Shown here: piece after piece, positions 1 to 5,574 of the stretch
Layout: the number at the start of each line of letters is the position of its first letter
Position numbering within the stretch: position 1 is the stretch's first letter
Origin: Proteocatella sp049670425
Lineage (GTDB): Bacteria; Bacillota; Clostridia; Peptostreptococcales; Filifactoraceae
Reading direction: 5' to 3'
Length of the DNA: 8,564 bases
NCBI GenBank assembly: GCA_049670425.1
Contig: JBATTG010000012.1
Span: forward strand, 1 to 8,564
Notes under the pieces: generated by a model
Databases searched by the model: none
What the model was told of the DNA's origin: nothing
What the model saw: only the letters and a program-made list of their open reading frames with translations
Made by a program: the position numbers and the translations under genes

Positions 1-60
1 AGTACAGATCACACATTAAGAGCAGGTGGACACAGGTTGTATAGAAAAAAGAAATGTTAA
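1..60 (+). CDS. Possible 3' end of an upstream gene (19 codons to TAA)
   Basis: The first reading frame is open from the left edge to a TAA at 58-60 and would end in residues GHRLYRKKKC. The other two + frames close earlier (TAA 17-19 and TAG 42-44), so this is the most likely frame if an upstream gene runs into the window. In related clostridia the regulator prdR or the electron-transfer gene prdC lies upstream of prdA. The basic tail would not be out of place at the end of a DNA-binding domain, but 19 residues are too few to identify a family. The whole stretch may instead be non-coding. Confidence 0.25.
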   Translation, partial: STDHTLRAGGHRLYRKKKC

Positions 61-76
61 TATAGACTTTCTTTTT
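46..76 (+). terminator. Weak A/T-rich hairpin upstream of prdA
   Basis: AAAAAGAAA (46-54) pairs perfectly with TTTCTTTTT (68-76) across a 13-base loop. The second arm is itself a T-run, so this could be a weak terminator for an upstream transcript. The stem is almost all A-T and therefore unstable, and it overlaps the candidate prdA promoter. Read as tentative. Confidence 0.25.
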
Positions 77-91
77 AATATAAATTATAAA
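63..91 (+). promoter_or_regulatory. Candidate sigma-A promoter for prdA
   Basis: TAGACT (63-68) and TATAAA (86-91) are separated by 17 bases, giving a passable -35/-10 pair and a leader of roughly 20-25 bases before the prdA start. An alternative pair is TTGTAT (37-42) and TATAGA (61-66) with 18 bases between. The region is so A/T-rich that chance matches are likely. A sigma-54-like element at 27-42 is a competing possibility and is discussed in the findings. Confidence 0.3.
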
Positions 92-120
92 ATTTTAAAT
101 CCAAAAAGGAGGAACGTGTA

Positions 121-1968
121 ATGTCAATAACTTTAGAAACAGCTAAGGCTCATGCTAAAGATCCTGCAGTTACTTGCTGTAGATTTGAAGCAGGAACTGT
201 TATTGAAGTATCAAATCTTGAGGACCCAGCAATCTTTGCTGACCTGCAAGACTCAGGACTTCTTAATATATCAGCTGATTGTTTAACAATAGAACAAGTT
301 TTAGGAGCAAAATTAACTAAAACTCTAGACGCTCTTACTCCAATTACTGCAGAAGTAGTAGAAGGAATAGTAGCAGTAGCAAAAGAAGAAACAGCAAAAG
401 AAGAGGTAGCGGTAGCAGCGGCACCAGTAGCAGCACCAGTTATGCCAGCATCAAATGGTGGAGTAGTAAGAATCCACATAGGTGAAGGAAAAAATATAGA
501 TTTAGAAATACCTCTAGGGGTAGCAGCTCAAATGGGCGCAGCACCAGCAGGCGTTGCAGCTATAGTTGAAGCACCAGCAGCAGTTGCAGCAGCAGCTGAA
601 GAAAAGGTTTTAAGAAGCCTTACTAGAAAGCACTTCAAGATAGAAAAGGTTGAGTTTGGACCAGAGACTAAGGTTGAAGGAACTACTCTATTTATCAGAG
701 AAGGAATCGAAAAAGATGCAGTAGCACACGAAAAGCTAGTTGTATCTCTTAAGATAGATATAATAACTCCTGACAAATATGATACTCATTCAGAAACTAT
801 AATGGACGTTCAGCCTATCGCAACTAAAGAATCAGGCGAATTAGGATCAGGCGTTACAAGAATGCTTGATGGCGTTATCATGATGGTAACTGGAACTGAC
901 GAAGGCGGAGTTCAAATCGGAGAATTCGGTTCTTCAGAAGGTCCTCTTGATAGAAATATCATGTGGGGAAGACCAGGAGCACCAGACAAAGGCGAGATAT
1001 TCATCAAAACAGAAGTTGTAATCCAAGAGCATACTAACATGGAGAGACCAGGTCCTCTAGCAGCTCATAAGGCTTCAGATTTCATAACAGATGAAATCAG
1101 AAAAGCTCTTAAAGAAGCAGATGAAGCTCTATGCGTAGCAGAAGAGACATTTGTACAAAAAAGAAGACCAGGAAAGAAAAAAGTAGTAGTAGTAAAAGAA
1201 ATAATGGGACAGGGAGCAATGCACGATAACTTAATCCTTCCAGTTGAGCCAGTTGGAACACTTGGAGCTAAGCCAAACGTTGACCTTGGAAACCTTCCAG
1301 TAGTTCTTTCACCATTAGAAGTACTTGATGGGGGAATCCATGCCCTTACTTGTATAGGACCTGCTTCAAAAGAGTGTTCAAGACATTACTTCAGAGAGCC
1401 ATTAGTATTACAGGCTATGATGGATGAAGAACTTGACCTTTGCGGAGTAATATTTGTTGGATCACCTCAGGTTAACTCAGAGAAATTCTACGTTTCAAAC
1501 AGACTTGGAATGACAGTAGAAGCTATGGACGTTGACGGAGCAATCATAACAACTGAAGGATTCGGAAACAACCACATAGACTTCGCATCTCACCATGAGC
1601 AATTAGGTTCAAGAGGAGTTGCAGTAGTAGGAGTATCTTTCTCAGCAGTTCAGGGAGCTCTAGTTGTTGGTAACGAGTACATGAAGTATATGGTAGATAA
1701 CAACAAATCTAAGCAAGGTATCGAGAACGAAATACTTGCAAACAACACTTTATCACCAGAAGATGCAATAAGAGCAGTTGCAATGCTTAAAACTGTAATG
1801 GCTGGCGAAGAAGTTAAAGTAGCTGAAAGAAAATGGAATGCAAATGTTAAGCTTAACAATGTAGAAATGATTGAAAAAGCTTACGGCACAAAGATAGAGC
1901 TTGAAGATAATGAACAAACTCTTGAAAAAAGCAGAAAAAGAGCAGAAATCTACGAAGTAGAAGCGTAA
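121..1968 (+). CDS. prdA: D-proline reductase proprotein PrdA (pyruvoyl subunit precursor)
   Basis: PrdA is the proprotein of D-proline reductase, which reductively cleaves D-proline to 5-aminovalerate. In the known enzyme it cuts itself before a Cys, which becomes the N-terminal pyruvoyl group of the small subunit. Here that residue is Cys411 in the motif ALTCIGPASKE. Cleavage would give fragments of 410 and 205 residues, fitting the roughly 45 and 23 kDa subunits described for Clostridium sticklandii. Residues 1-158 are an N-terminal extension with two Ala/Pro-rich linkers (about 84-110 and 135-160). Conserved blocks shared with PrdD include EFGSSEG (268-274) and GQGAMHDN (363-370). The start is fixed by AAGGAGG at 106-112, eight bases upstream. 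It is the first gene of the prd run and is followed after 30 bases by a small ORF. The 615-residue length is normal for the family. Pyruvoyl formation is inferred from homology. Confidence 0.96.
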   Translation: MSITLETAKAHAKDPAVTCCRFEAGTVIEVSNLEDPAIFADLQDSGLLNISADCLTIEQVLGAKLTKTLDALTPITAEVVEGIVAVAKEETAKEEVAVAAAPVAAPVMPASNGGVVRIHIGEGKNIDLEIPLGVAAQMGAAPAGVAAIVEAPAAVAAAAEEKVLRSLTRKHFKIEKVEFGPETKVEGTTLFIREGIEKDAVAHEKLVVSLKIDIITPDKYDTHSETIMDVQPIATKESGELGSGVTRMLDGVIMMVTGTDEGGVQIGEFGSSEGPLDRNIMWGRPGAPDKGEIFIKTEVVIQEHTNMERPGPLAAHKASDFITDEIRKALKEADEALCVAEETFVQKRRPGKKKVVVVKEIMGQGAMHDNLILPVEPVGTLGAKPNVDLGNLPVVLSPLEVLDGGIHALTCIGPASKECSRHYFREPLVLQAMMDEELDLCGVIFVGSPQVNSEKFYVSNRLGMTVEAMDVDGAIITTEGFGNNHIDFASHHEQLGSRGVAVVGVSFSAVQGALVVGNEYMKYMVDNNKSKQGIENEILANNTLSPEDAIRAVAMLKTVMAGEEVKVAERKWNANVKLNNVEMIEKAYGTKIELEDNEQTLEKSRKRAEIYEVEA

Positions 1969-1998
1969 AAATTTAGACTGGTAGATAAGGAGAATGAA

Positions 1999-2259
1999 AT
2001 GGACAAATTAAGATATACTTCTACAGAAAGATATGTGGAAGGTGTAATAGTTGGATTTACATCCGGTTCTGTAGCGATAGACTTAAAGGGCAGACTAGGA
2101 CATATGAGTATCCCGATGAGAATGCTGATTACAGATTTCGAACCTCAATTAGGCTTAGAAGTAGGATTCTTGATGAGTTATCCTGAAGTACTGGGTCCGG
2201 AAATTAACGAAAAGTATGCTAACAACTTGGAATATAAAAAAAATAATGAAGAAAAATAG
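1999..2259 (+). CDS. Small conserved prd-cluster protein, function unknown
   Basis: This 86-residue soluble protein is encoded between prdA and prdB, 30 and 18 bases from them, with its own AAGGAGA site at 1987-1993. The tight spacing and co-orientation argue for a real operon member. Small proteins at this position are known from other clostridial prd clusters; I associate them with the family called CBO2463/CBO2479 domain proteins, a recollection I could not check. Residues about 13-40 (EGVIVGFTSGSVAIDLKGRL and the following GHMSIPM) have the alternating hydrophobic/Gly pattern of an S1/OB-like beta-barrel, with the GxLGHxSxP end typical of such strands. The C-terminal 20 residues are charged and probably disordered. 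No catalytic motif or membrane segment is visible. An assembly, maturation or RNA-binding role is possible, but none is shown. Confidence 0.85.
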   Translation: MDKLRYTSTERYVEGVIVGFTSGSVAIDLKGRLGHMSIPMRMLITDFEPQLGLEVGFLMSYPEVLGPEINEKYANNLEYKKNNEEK

Positions 2260-2277
2260 AAAAGGAGGAATAAAATA

Positions 2278-3003
2278 ATGAGCCTTACAGTAGTTAAAGG
2301 TCTTCAATCAGAAATATTTGTTCCTGTAACTCCTCCACCAGTGTGGACACCGGTTACAAAAGAACTTAAGGATTCAGTAGTGGCACTTGCAACAGCAGCA
2401 GGTGTACACCTTAAAACAGATGCAAGATTTAACCTTGCAGGAGATTTCTCTTTCAGAGCAATCCCAGGAGATGTAAAAGGATCAGACCTTATGGTATCAC
2501 ATGGTGGATACGATAACGGAGACGTTAATAAGGACGTAAACTGTATGTTCCCAATCGAAAGATTACAAGAACTAGCAGCAGAAGGATTTATAAAAGCCGT
2601 AGCTCCAACTCATTTTGGATTCATGGGTGGTGGTGGAAATCAAGAGAAATTCACTAACGAAACAGGTCCAGAAATAGCTAAGCAGCTTTTAGATGAAAAT
2701 GTAGACGTAGTTCTTCTTACAGCGGGCTGAGGTACATGCCACCGCTCTGCCGTGATCGTGCAGAGAGCAATCGAAGCTGCAGGTATACCTACAGTAATAA
2801 TAGCAGCATTACCTCCAGTAGTTAGACAAAATGGAACTCCAAGAGCAGTTGCACCACTAGTACCAATGGGAGCAAACGCAGGAGAGCCAAACAACATCGA
2901 AATGCAGACAGCGATAGTAAAAGCTACGCTAGAAGCTATGATGAAAATGTCAAGCGCAGGAAAAATCGTACCATTGCCATTCGAGTACGCAGCAAAAGTA
3001 TAA
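2278..3003 (+). CDS. prdB: D-proline reductase selenoprotein subunit PrdB (TGA read as Sec)
   Basis: PrdB is the selenocysteine subunit of D-proline reductase and is thought to attack the C-N bond of D-proline bound to the PrdA pyruvoyl group. The gene starts at ATG 2278 behind AAAGGAGG (2261-2268) and ends at TAA 3001-3003. It encodes 241 residues (about 26 kDa, as expected for this subunit) only if the TGA at 2728-2730 is read as selenocysteine 151. The surrounding motif TAG-U-GTCHRSAV is the PrdB/GrdB-type Sec site, with Cys154 forming a UxxC pair. Protein sequence continues in frame on both sides of the TGA without any loss of similarity, and a SECIS-like hairpin follows. Translation therefore needs the Sec machinery (SelA, SelB, SelC, SelD) encoded elsewhere. 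A conventional gene caller would wrongly split it into 150- and 83-residue pieces. Confidence 0.97.
2728..2730 (+). other. Selenocysteine codon (TGA) of prdB
   Basis: The in-frame TGA is codon 151 of prdB. It sits between GCG-GGC and GGT-ACA-TGC, giving G-U-G-T-C, the conserved active-site context of PrdB proteins. No in-frame TGA interrupts any of the other genes, and the downstream hairpin has the position required for Sec insertion. Confidence 0.96.
2745..2765 (+). promoter_or_regulatory. SECIS-like hairpin downstream of the prdB TGA
   Basis: CTCTGC (2745-2750) pairs perfectly with GCAGAG (2760-2765) around the nine-base loop CGTGATCGT. C2751-G2758 can add one more pair, leaving a six-base GU-containing loop and a bulged U. 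The stem begins 14 bases after the TGA, the distance expected of bacterial SECIS elements recognised by SelB within the coding sequence. The hairpin overlaps codons 156-163 of prdB, where codon choice departs from the rest of the gene (CGC, GCC, GTG). Pairing and position are seen directly; SelB binding is inferred. Confidence 0.85.
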
Positions 3004-3019
3004 TATAAACTCATTTATC

Positions 3020-3048
3020 ATAGGAGAGGGAATTATTCCCTCTCCTAT
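3020..3048 (+). promoter_or_regulatory. Perfect 13-bp hairpin between prdB and prdD
   Basis: ATAGGAGAGGGAA (3020-3032) pairs without mismatch to TTCCCTCTCCTAT (3036-3048) across a three-base loop. It fills most of the 67-base gap between prdB and prdD. No T-run follows directly (ATATAAAAATAG), so it is not a standard intrinsic terminator. More likely roles are protection of the prdAB message from 3' decay, an RNA-processing point, or a leaky attenuator lowering prdDEF expression. The AGGAGAGGG arm resembles a ribosome binding site but is locked in the stem and has no start codon at a suitable distance. Confidence 0.7.
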
Positions 3049-3070
3049 ATATAAAAATAGCAGGTGAAAT

Positions 3071-3829
3071 ATGGAAACAATAAATCTACGAAGATTAGTC
3101 ATCAGAGCATTCCATGTTAACGAAGTTGTTCTTGCAGACAAATTTGAGTTTAATCATGGCATACTTAAAATTGATAAAAAAATAACAAATAAATTAATAG
3201 CGCAAGATCCAGTAATAAAAGATGTTAAAATTGAAATCATAAAGCCTTATGACCATGATAGACAGATTAATACAATCATGGATATCATACCAATGTCAGC
3301 AAAAGCACTTGGTACGCTTGGTGAAGGAATTACGTATACAATGACAGGAGCCTATGTAATGCTTACAGGCTGTGATGCCGATGGGAGACAAATGCATGAA
3401 TTTGGATCTTCAGAAGGTAATTTAAAAGACAAGATGGTATTTGGAAAAGCTGGTACTCCTGCAAAATCAGATTACATAATTCATGTAGACGTTTTAGTAG
3501 AAGGCGGTCTTCCGTATGACAGAAAGTTACCAATAGCCGCATTCAAAGCTTGCGATGAAATGATACAGTCAATAAGGTGTGAACTTAAGAAGCTTGAACC
3601 AAGAGATGCTGATGAAGTTCATGAATTTTACGACAGAGTGAGAACCGGTGCAAAGAAGATTGCAATAGTAAAACAGATTGCAGGCCAAGGCGCCATGTAC
3701 GATAATCAATTGTTCCCTGCGGAACCATCTGGATATTCAGGAGGTTTGTCAATAATTGACATGGCTAACATGCCAATAGTGTTGTCGCCAAATGAATACA
3801 GAGATGGAGCTCTCAGATCAATGACATAA
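3071..3829 (+). CDS. prdD: PrdD, counterpart of the PrdA large (beta) part
   Basis: PrdD is a 252-residue protein colinear with residues 159-410 of PrdA. EFGSSEG at 110-116, GQGAMYDN at 205-212 and VLSP at 237-240 all align with PrdA at a constant offset of 158. It lacks PrdA's N-terminal extension and Ala-rich linkers. It ends in ALRSMT, matching PrdA's IHALT410, i.e. just before the pyruvoyl-forming Cys. Its ribosome site AGGTG (3062-3066) is weaker than those of prdA and prdB. prdE follows in the same frame after 12 bases. The function of PrdD is not established. Given the homology it probably pairs with PrdE in a PrdA-like, non-pyruvoyl assembly, perhaps as an accessory or maturation factor for the reductase. 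Confidence 0.92.
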   Translation: METINLRRLVIRAFHVNEVVLADKFEFNHGILKIDKKITNKLIAQDPVIKDVKIEIIKPYDHDRQINTIMDIIPMSAKALGTLGEGITYTMTGAYVMLTGCDADGRQMHEFGSSEGNLKDKMVFGKAGTPAKSDYIIHVDVLVEGGLPYDRKLPIAAFKACDEMIQSIRCELKKLEPRDADEVHEFYDRVRTGAKKIAIVKQIAGQGAMYDNQLFPAEPSGYSGGLSIIDMANMPIVLSPNEYRDGALRSMT

Positions 3830-3830
3830 T

Positions 3831-3836
3831 GGAGGT
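3831..3836 (+). promoter_or_regulatory. Shine-Dalgarno of prdE inside the 18-base split
   Basis: GGAGGT lies two bases after the prdD TAA and five bases before ATG 3842, so it fixes the prdE start. Together with the stop codon and the new ATG it makes up the 18 bases that interrupt the PrdA-like reading frame. The closeness to the prdD stop suggests translational coupling. Confidence 0.85.
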
Positions 3837-3841
3837 ATAAA

Positions 3842-4309
3842 ATGGGTATAGGACCATCTACCAAAGAAACGAGCCTGCATCATTTTAGAGACCCATTATT
3901 AGATATTGTCTCTAATGATACAGATATAGATCTTTTAGGAATAATACTTGTAGGTACACCACAGGACAACCGAGAAAAAGAACGAGTTGGACAGAGAACA
4001 GCTCAGTGGCTTGAGGCGATGCGAGTTGATGGATGCATTGTTTCCTGCGATGGCTGGGGAAATTCACATGTTGACTATGCAAATACCCTGGAAGAAATAG
4101 GAAAAAGAGATATTCCACTGGTAGGCGTAACGTTTAATGGAGTACAGGCAAAATTTGTGGTTACAAATAAATATATGGATACTATTGTAGACATCAACAA
4201 ATCTAAAGAAGGTATCGAAACCGAAGTAGTCGGTGAAAATACGGCAGATGAACTGGATGCTAAAAAAGCGATAGCATTTTTAAAACTTAAAATGAGAAAG
4301 AGAGGCTAA
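3842..4309 (+). CDS. prdE: PrdE, counterpart of the PrdA small (alpha) part
   Basis: PrdE is a 155-residue protein colinear with PrdA from residue 410 onward. MGIGPSTKE aligns with TCIGPASKE, and later blocks match (LVGVTFNGVQ with VVGVSFSAVQ, DINKSKEGIE with DNNKSKQGIE). Gly2 occupies the position of the pyruvoyl-forming Cys411, so PrdE cannot make a pyruvoyl group from that residue. Met before Gly is normally removed by methionine aminopeptidase, so mature PrdE would start exactly at the processed position. PrdE lacks roughly the last 50 residues of PrdA. It sits 12 bases after prdD in the same frame and four bases before prdF. PrdE's function is not established; a structural or maturation partner of PrdD is the best inference. 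Confidence 0.92.
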   Translation: MGIGPSTKETSLHHFRDPLLDIVSNDTDIDLLGIILVGTPQDNREKERVGQRTAQWLEAMRVDGCIVSCDGWGNSHVDYANTLEEIGKRDIPLVGVTFNGVQAKFVVTNKYMDTIVDINKSKEGIETEVVGENTADELDAKKAIAFLKLKMRKRG

Positions 4310-4313
4310 CACC

Positions 4314-5318
4314 ATGATTTTTTCAAGAGGAATACAGGCAATAGATTCTCACACAGCGGGAGAACCAACTAGAATAGTAACTGGAGGAATTCCTAACATA
4401 AAGGGAAAGACTATGCCAGAGAAGAAAGCGTACCTGGAAAAAGAATTAGATTACCTTAGAACTGCAATCATGCTTGAGCCAAGAGGTCACAATGATATGT
4501 TTGGTTCTATAATAACTGCACCAACTATGGATGAAGCGGATCTAGGAATAATATTCATGGACGGTGGCGGATACCTTAACATGTGTGGCCATGGAACAAT
4601 AGGCGCTGTAACAGCTGCTATTGAAACAGGAATGGTACCTATGGTTGAGCCTATAACTAAGGTTGTTCTTGAGGCACCTGCGGGAATAGTAAAGTGCGAA
4701 GCAAAGGTAGAAGGCGGACGAGTTAAGAGTGTTTCTTTCGTAAATGTACCTGCATTCCATTATAAAAAAGAGCAAAAAGTAACTCTAGACGGAAAAGAAA
4801 TCACTTTTGATATATCTTTCGGAGGAAGTTTCTTCGCAATAGTTAACGCTAAGCAGCTGGGACTTGAAATCAAGCCAGAGAACACTGGAAAATTAACTGA
4901 CATAGCGTTAAGATTAAGAGATGTTATAAATGCAGAAATCGAAATACAACATCCAACACTTGCCCACATAAATACTGTTGATTTAGTTGAAATATATGAT
5001 GCTCCAACTCATGCAGAAGCAACATACAAAAATGTTGTAATCTTCGGACAAGGTCAGGTTGACAGATCACCGTGTGGAACAGGAACATGTGCAAAAATGG
5101 CTACGCTTCATTCAAAAGGTGAATTAGCAGTAGGCGAAAAATTTGTATATGAAAGCATACTGGGAACTTTATTTTATGGCGAAATCGTAGGAACTGCAAA
5201 AGTAGGCGATTTTGATGCAGTAATTCCTAAAGTTGCTGGTTCTGCATATATTACAGGATTCAATCATTTTGTAATAGACGAGATGGACCCACTTAAGCAT
5301 GGATTTATTCTTAAATAA
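4314..5318 (+). CDS. prdF: Proline racemase PrdF
   Basis: PrdF interconverts L- and D-proline in the cytoplasm without cofactor, supplying the D-isomer used by the reductase. The 334-residue protein shows the family N-terminus (IDSHTAGEPTRIV) and both catalytic thiols: Cys91 in MCGHGT and Cys254 in DRSPCGTGTC. Having both cysteines argues against the trans-3-hydroxyproline dehydratase branch, which replaces one with Thr. 4-Hydroxyproline epimerase uses the same pair and cannot be excluded from motifs alone, but the prd context favours proline. The start at ATG 4314 lies four bases after the prdE stop, with AGAGAGG inside the end of prdE as ribosome site, so translation is probably coupled. 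It is the last gene of the reductase operon. Confidence 0.95.
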   Translation: MIFSRGIQAIDSHTAGEPTRIVTGGIPNIKGKTMPEKKAYLEKELDYLRTAIMLEPRGHNDMFGSIITAPTMDEADLGIIFMDGGGYLNMCGHGTIGAVTAAIETGMVPMVEPITKVVLEAPAGIVKCEAKVEGGRVKSVSFVNVPAFHYKKEQKVTLDGKEITFDISFGGSFFAIVNAKQLGLEIKPENTGKLTDIALRLRDVINAEIEIQHPTLAHINTVDLVEIYDAPTHAEATYKNVVIFGQGQVDRSPCGTGTCAKMATLHSKGELAVGEKFVYESILGTLFYGEIVGTAKVGDFDAVIPKVAGSAYITGFNHFVIDEMDPLKHGFILK

Positions 5319-5335
5319 GAAAAAAACAAAAAAAT

Positions 5336-5376
5336 AATCCCAAGTGTTTTTTTATTGATTTATTGCACTTGGGGTT
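5336..5376. terminator. Hairpin after prdF, probable operon terminator
   Basis: AATCCCAAGTG (5336-5346) pairs with CACTTGGGGTT (5366-5376), eleven pairs including one T-G wobble, around a 19-base loop rich in T. It begins 17 bases after the prdF stop. On the + strand the stem is followed only by AATTTG, whereas on the - strand it is followed by two long T-runs. By shape it is therefore a better terminator for leftward transcription, though its place favours ending the prd transcript. Confidence 0.6.
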
Positions 5377-5474
5377 AATTTGAAATTAACATAAACTTAA
5401 TAAATTGAAACTTAAATTCGAATGGATTAAAAACGTATTGAAAGCATTGGAATTTGAATAAAAAAGTGTGAAAA

Positions 5475-5499
5475 AAAAGATAATAACTGTTTATCTTTT
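5475..5499. repeat. Inverted repeat overlapping the permease promoter
   Basis: AAAAGATAA (5475-5483) and TTATCTTTT (5491-5499) form a perfect nine-base inverted repeat with a seven-base spacer. Its right arm covers the expected -35 position of the promoter at 5513-5518. It may be a repressor or activator binding site; its A/T-rich makeup means chance cannot be excluded. Confidence 0.4.
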
Positions 5500-5518
5500 A
5501 ATGAAAGTATGGTATAAT
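5490..5518 (+). promoter_or_regulatory. Extended -10 promoter of the TauE/SafE gene
   Basis: TGGTATAAT (5510-5518) is a perfect TATAAT hexamer with the extended -10 TG dinucleotide. The -35 position (about 5490-5495, TTTATC) is weak, as is common with extended -10 promoters. The predicted start of transcription is near 5525, leaving a leader of about 50 bases ending in AGGAGG at 5561-5566. Confidence 0.65.
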
Positions 5519-5574
5519 AATAACATATTATAGGTTAAAGAATTTATATGAAAAATACTTAGGAGGAATTATTT

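Noticed and set aside
2728..2752. prdB as a pseudogene, or as two genes with a GTG start at 2752
   Set aside because: The reading frame, family similarity and active-site context run straight through the TGA, a SECIS-like hairpin follows, and no ribosome site precedes the GTG. It is a Sec codon.
3022..3030. AGGAGAGGG as a ribosome binding site upstream of prdD
   Set aside because: It is about 40 bases from the prdD start and forms one arm of a perfect hairpin. The true site is AGGTG at 3062-3066.
150..3141. Several - strand open frames opposite prdA, prdB and the prdB-prdD gap
   Set aside because: They lie antisense to well-supported genes, lack good ribosome sites, and have low-complexity Ser/Ala/Thr-rich products typical of mirrored coding sequence.
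3821..3850. prdD stop as a sequencing error or a frameshift joining prdD and prdE
   Set aside because: The frame is the same, but the 18 bases include a well-placed Shine-Dalgarno and ATG that have no counterpart in PrdA. Separate prdD and prdE genes are also the known arrangement in prd clusters.
4314..5318. prdF as a trans-3-hydroxyproline dehydratase
   Set aside because: Both catalytic cysteines (91 and 254) are present; the dehydratase branch replaces one of them by Thr.
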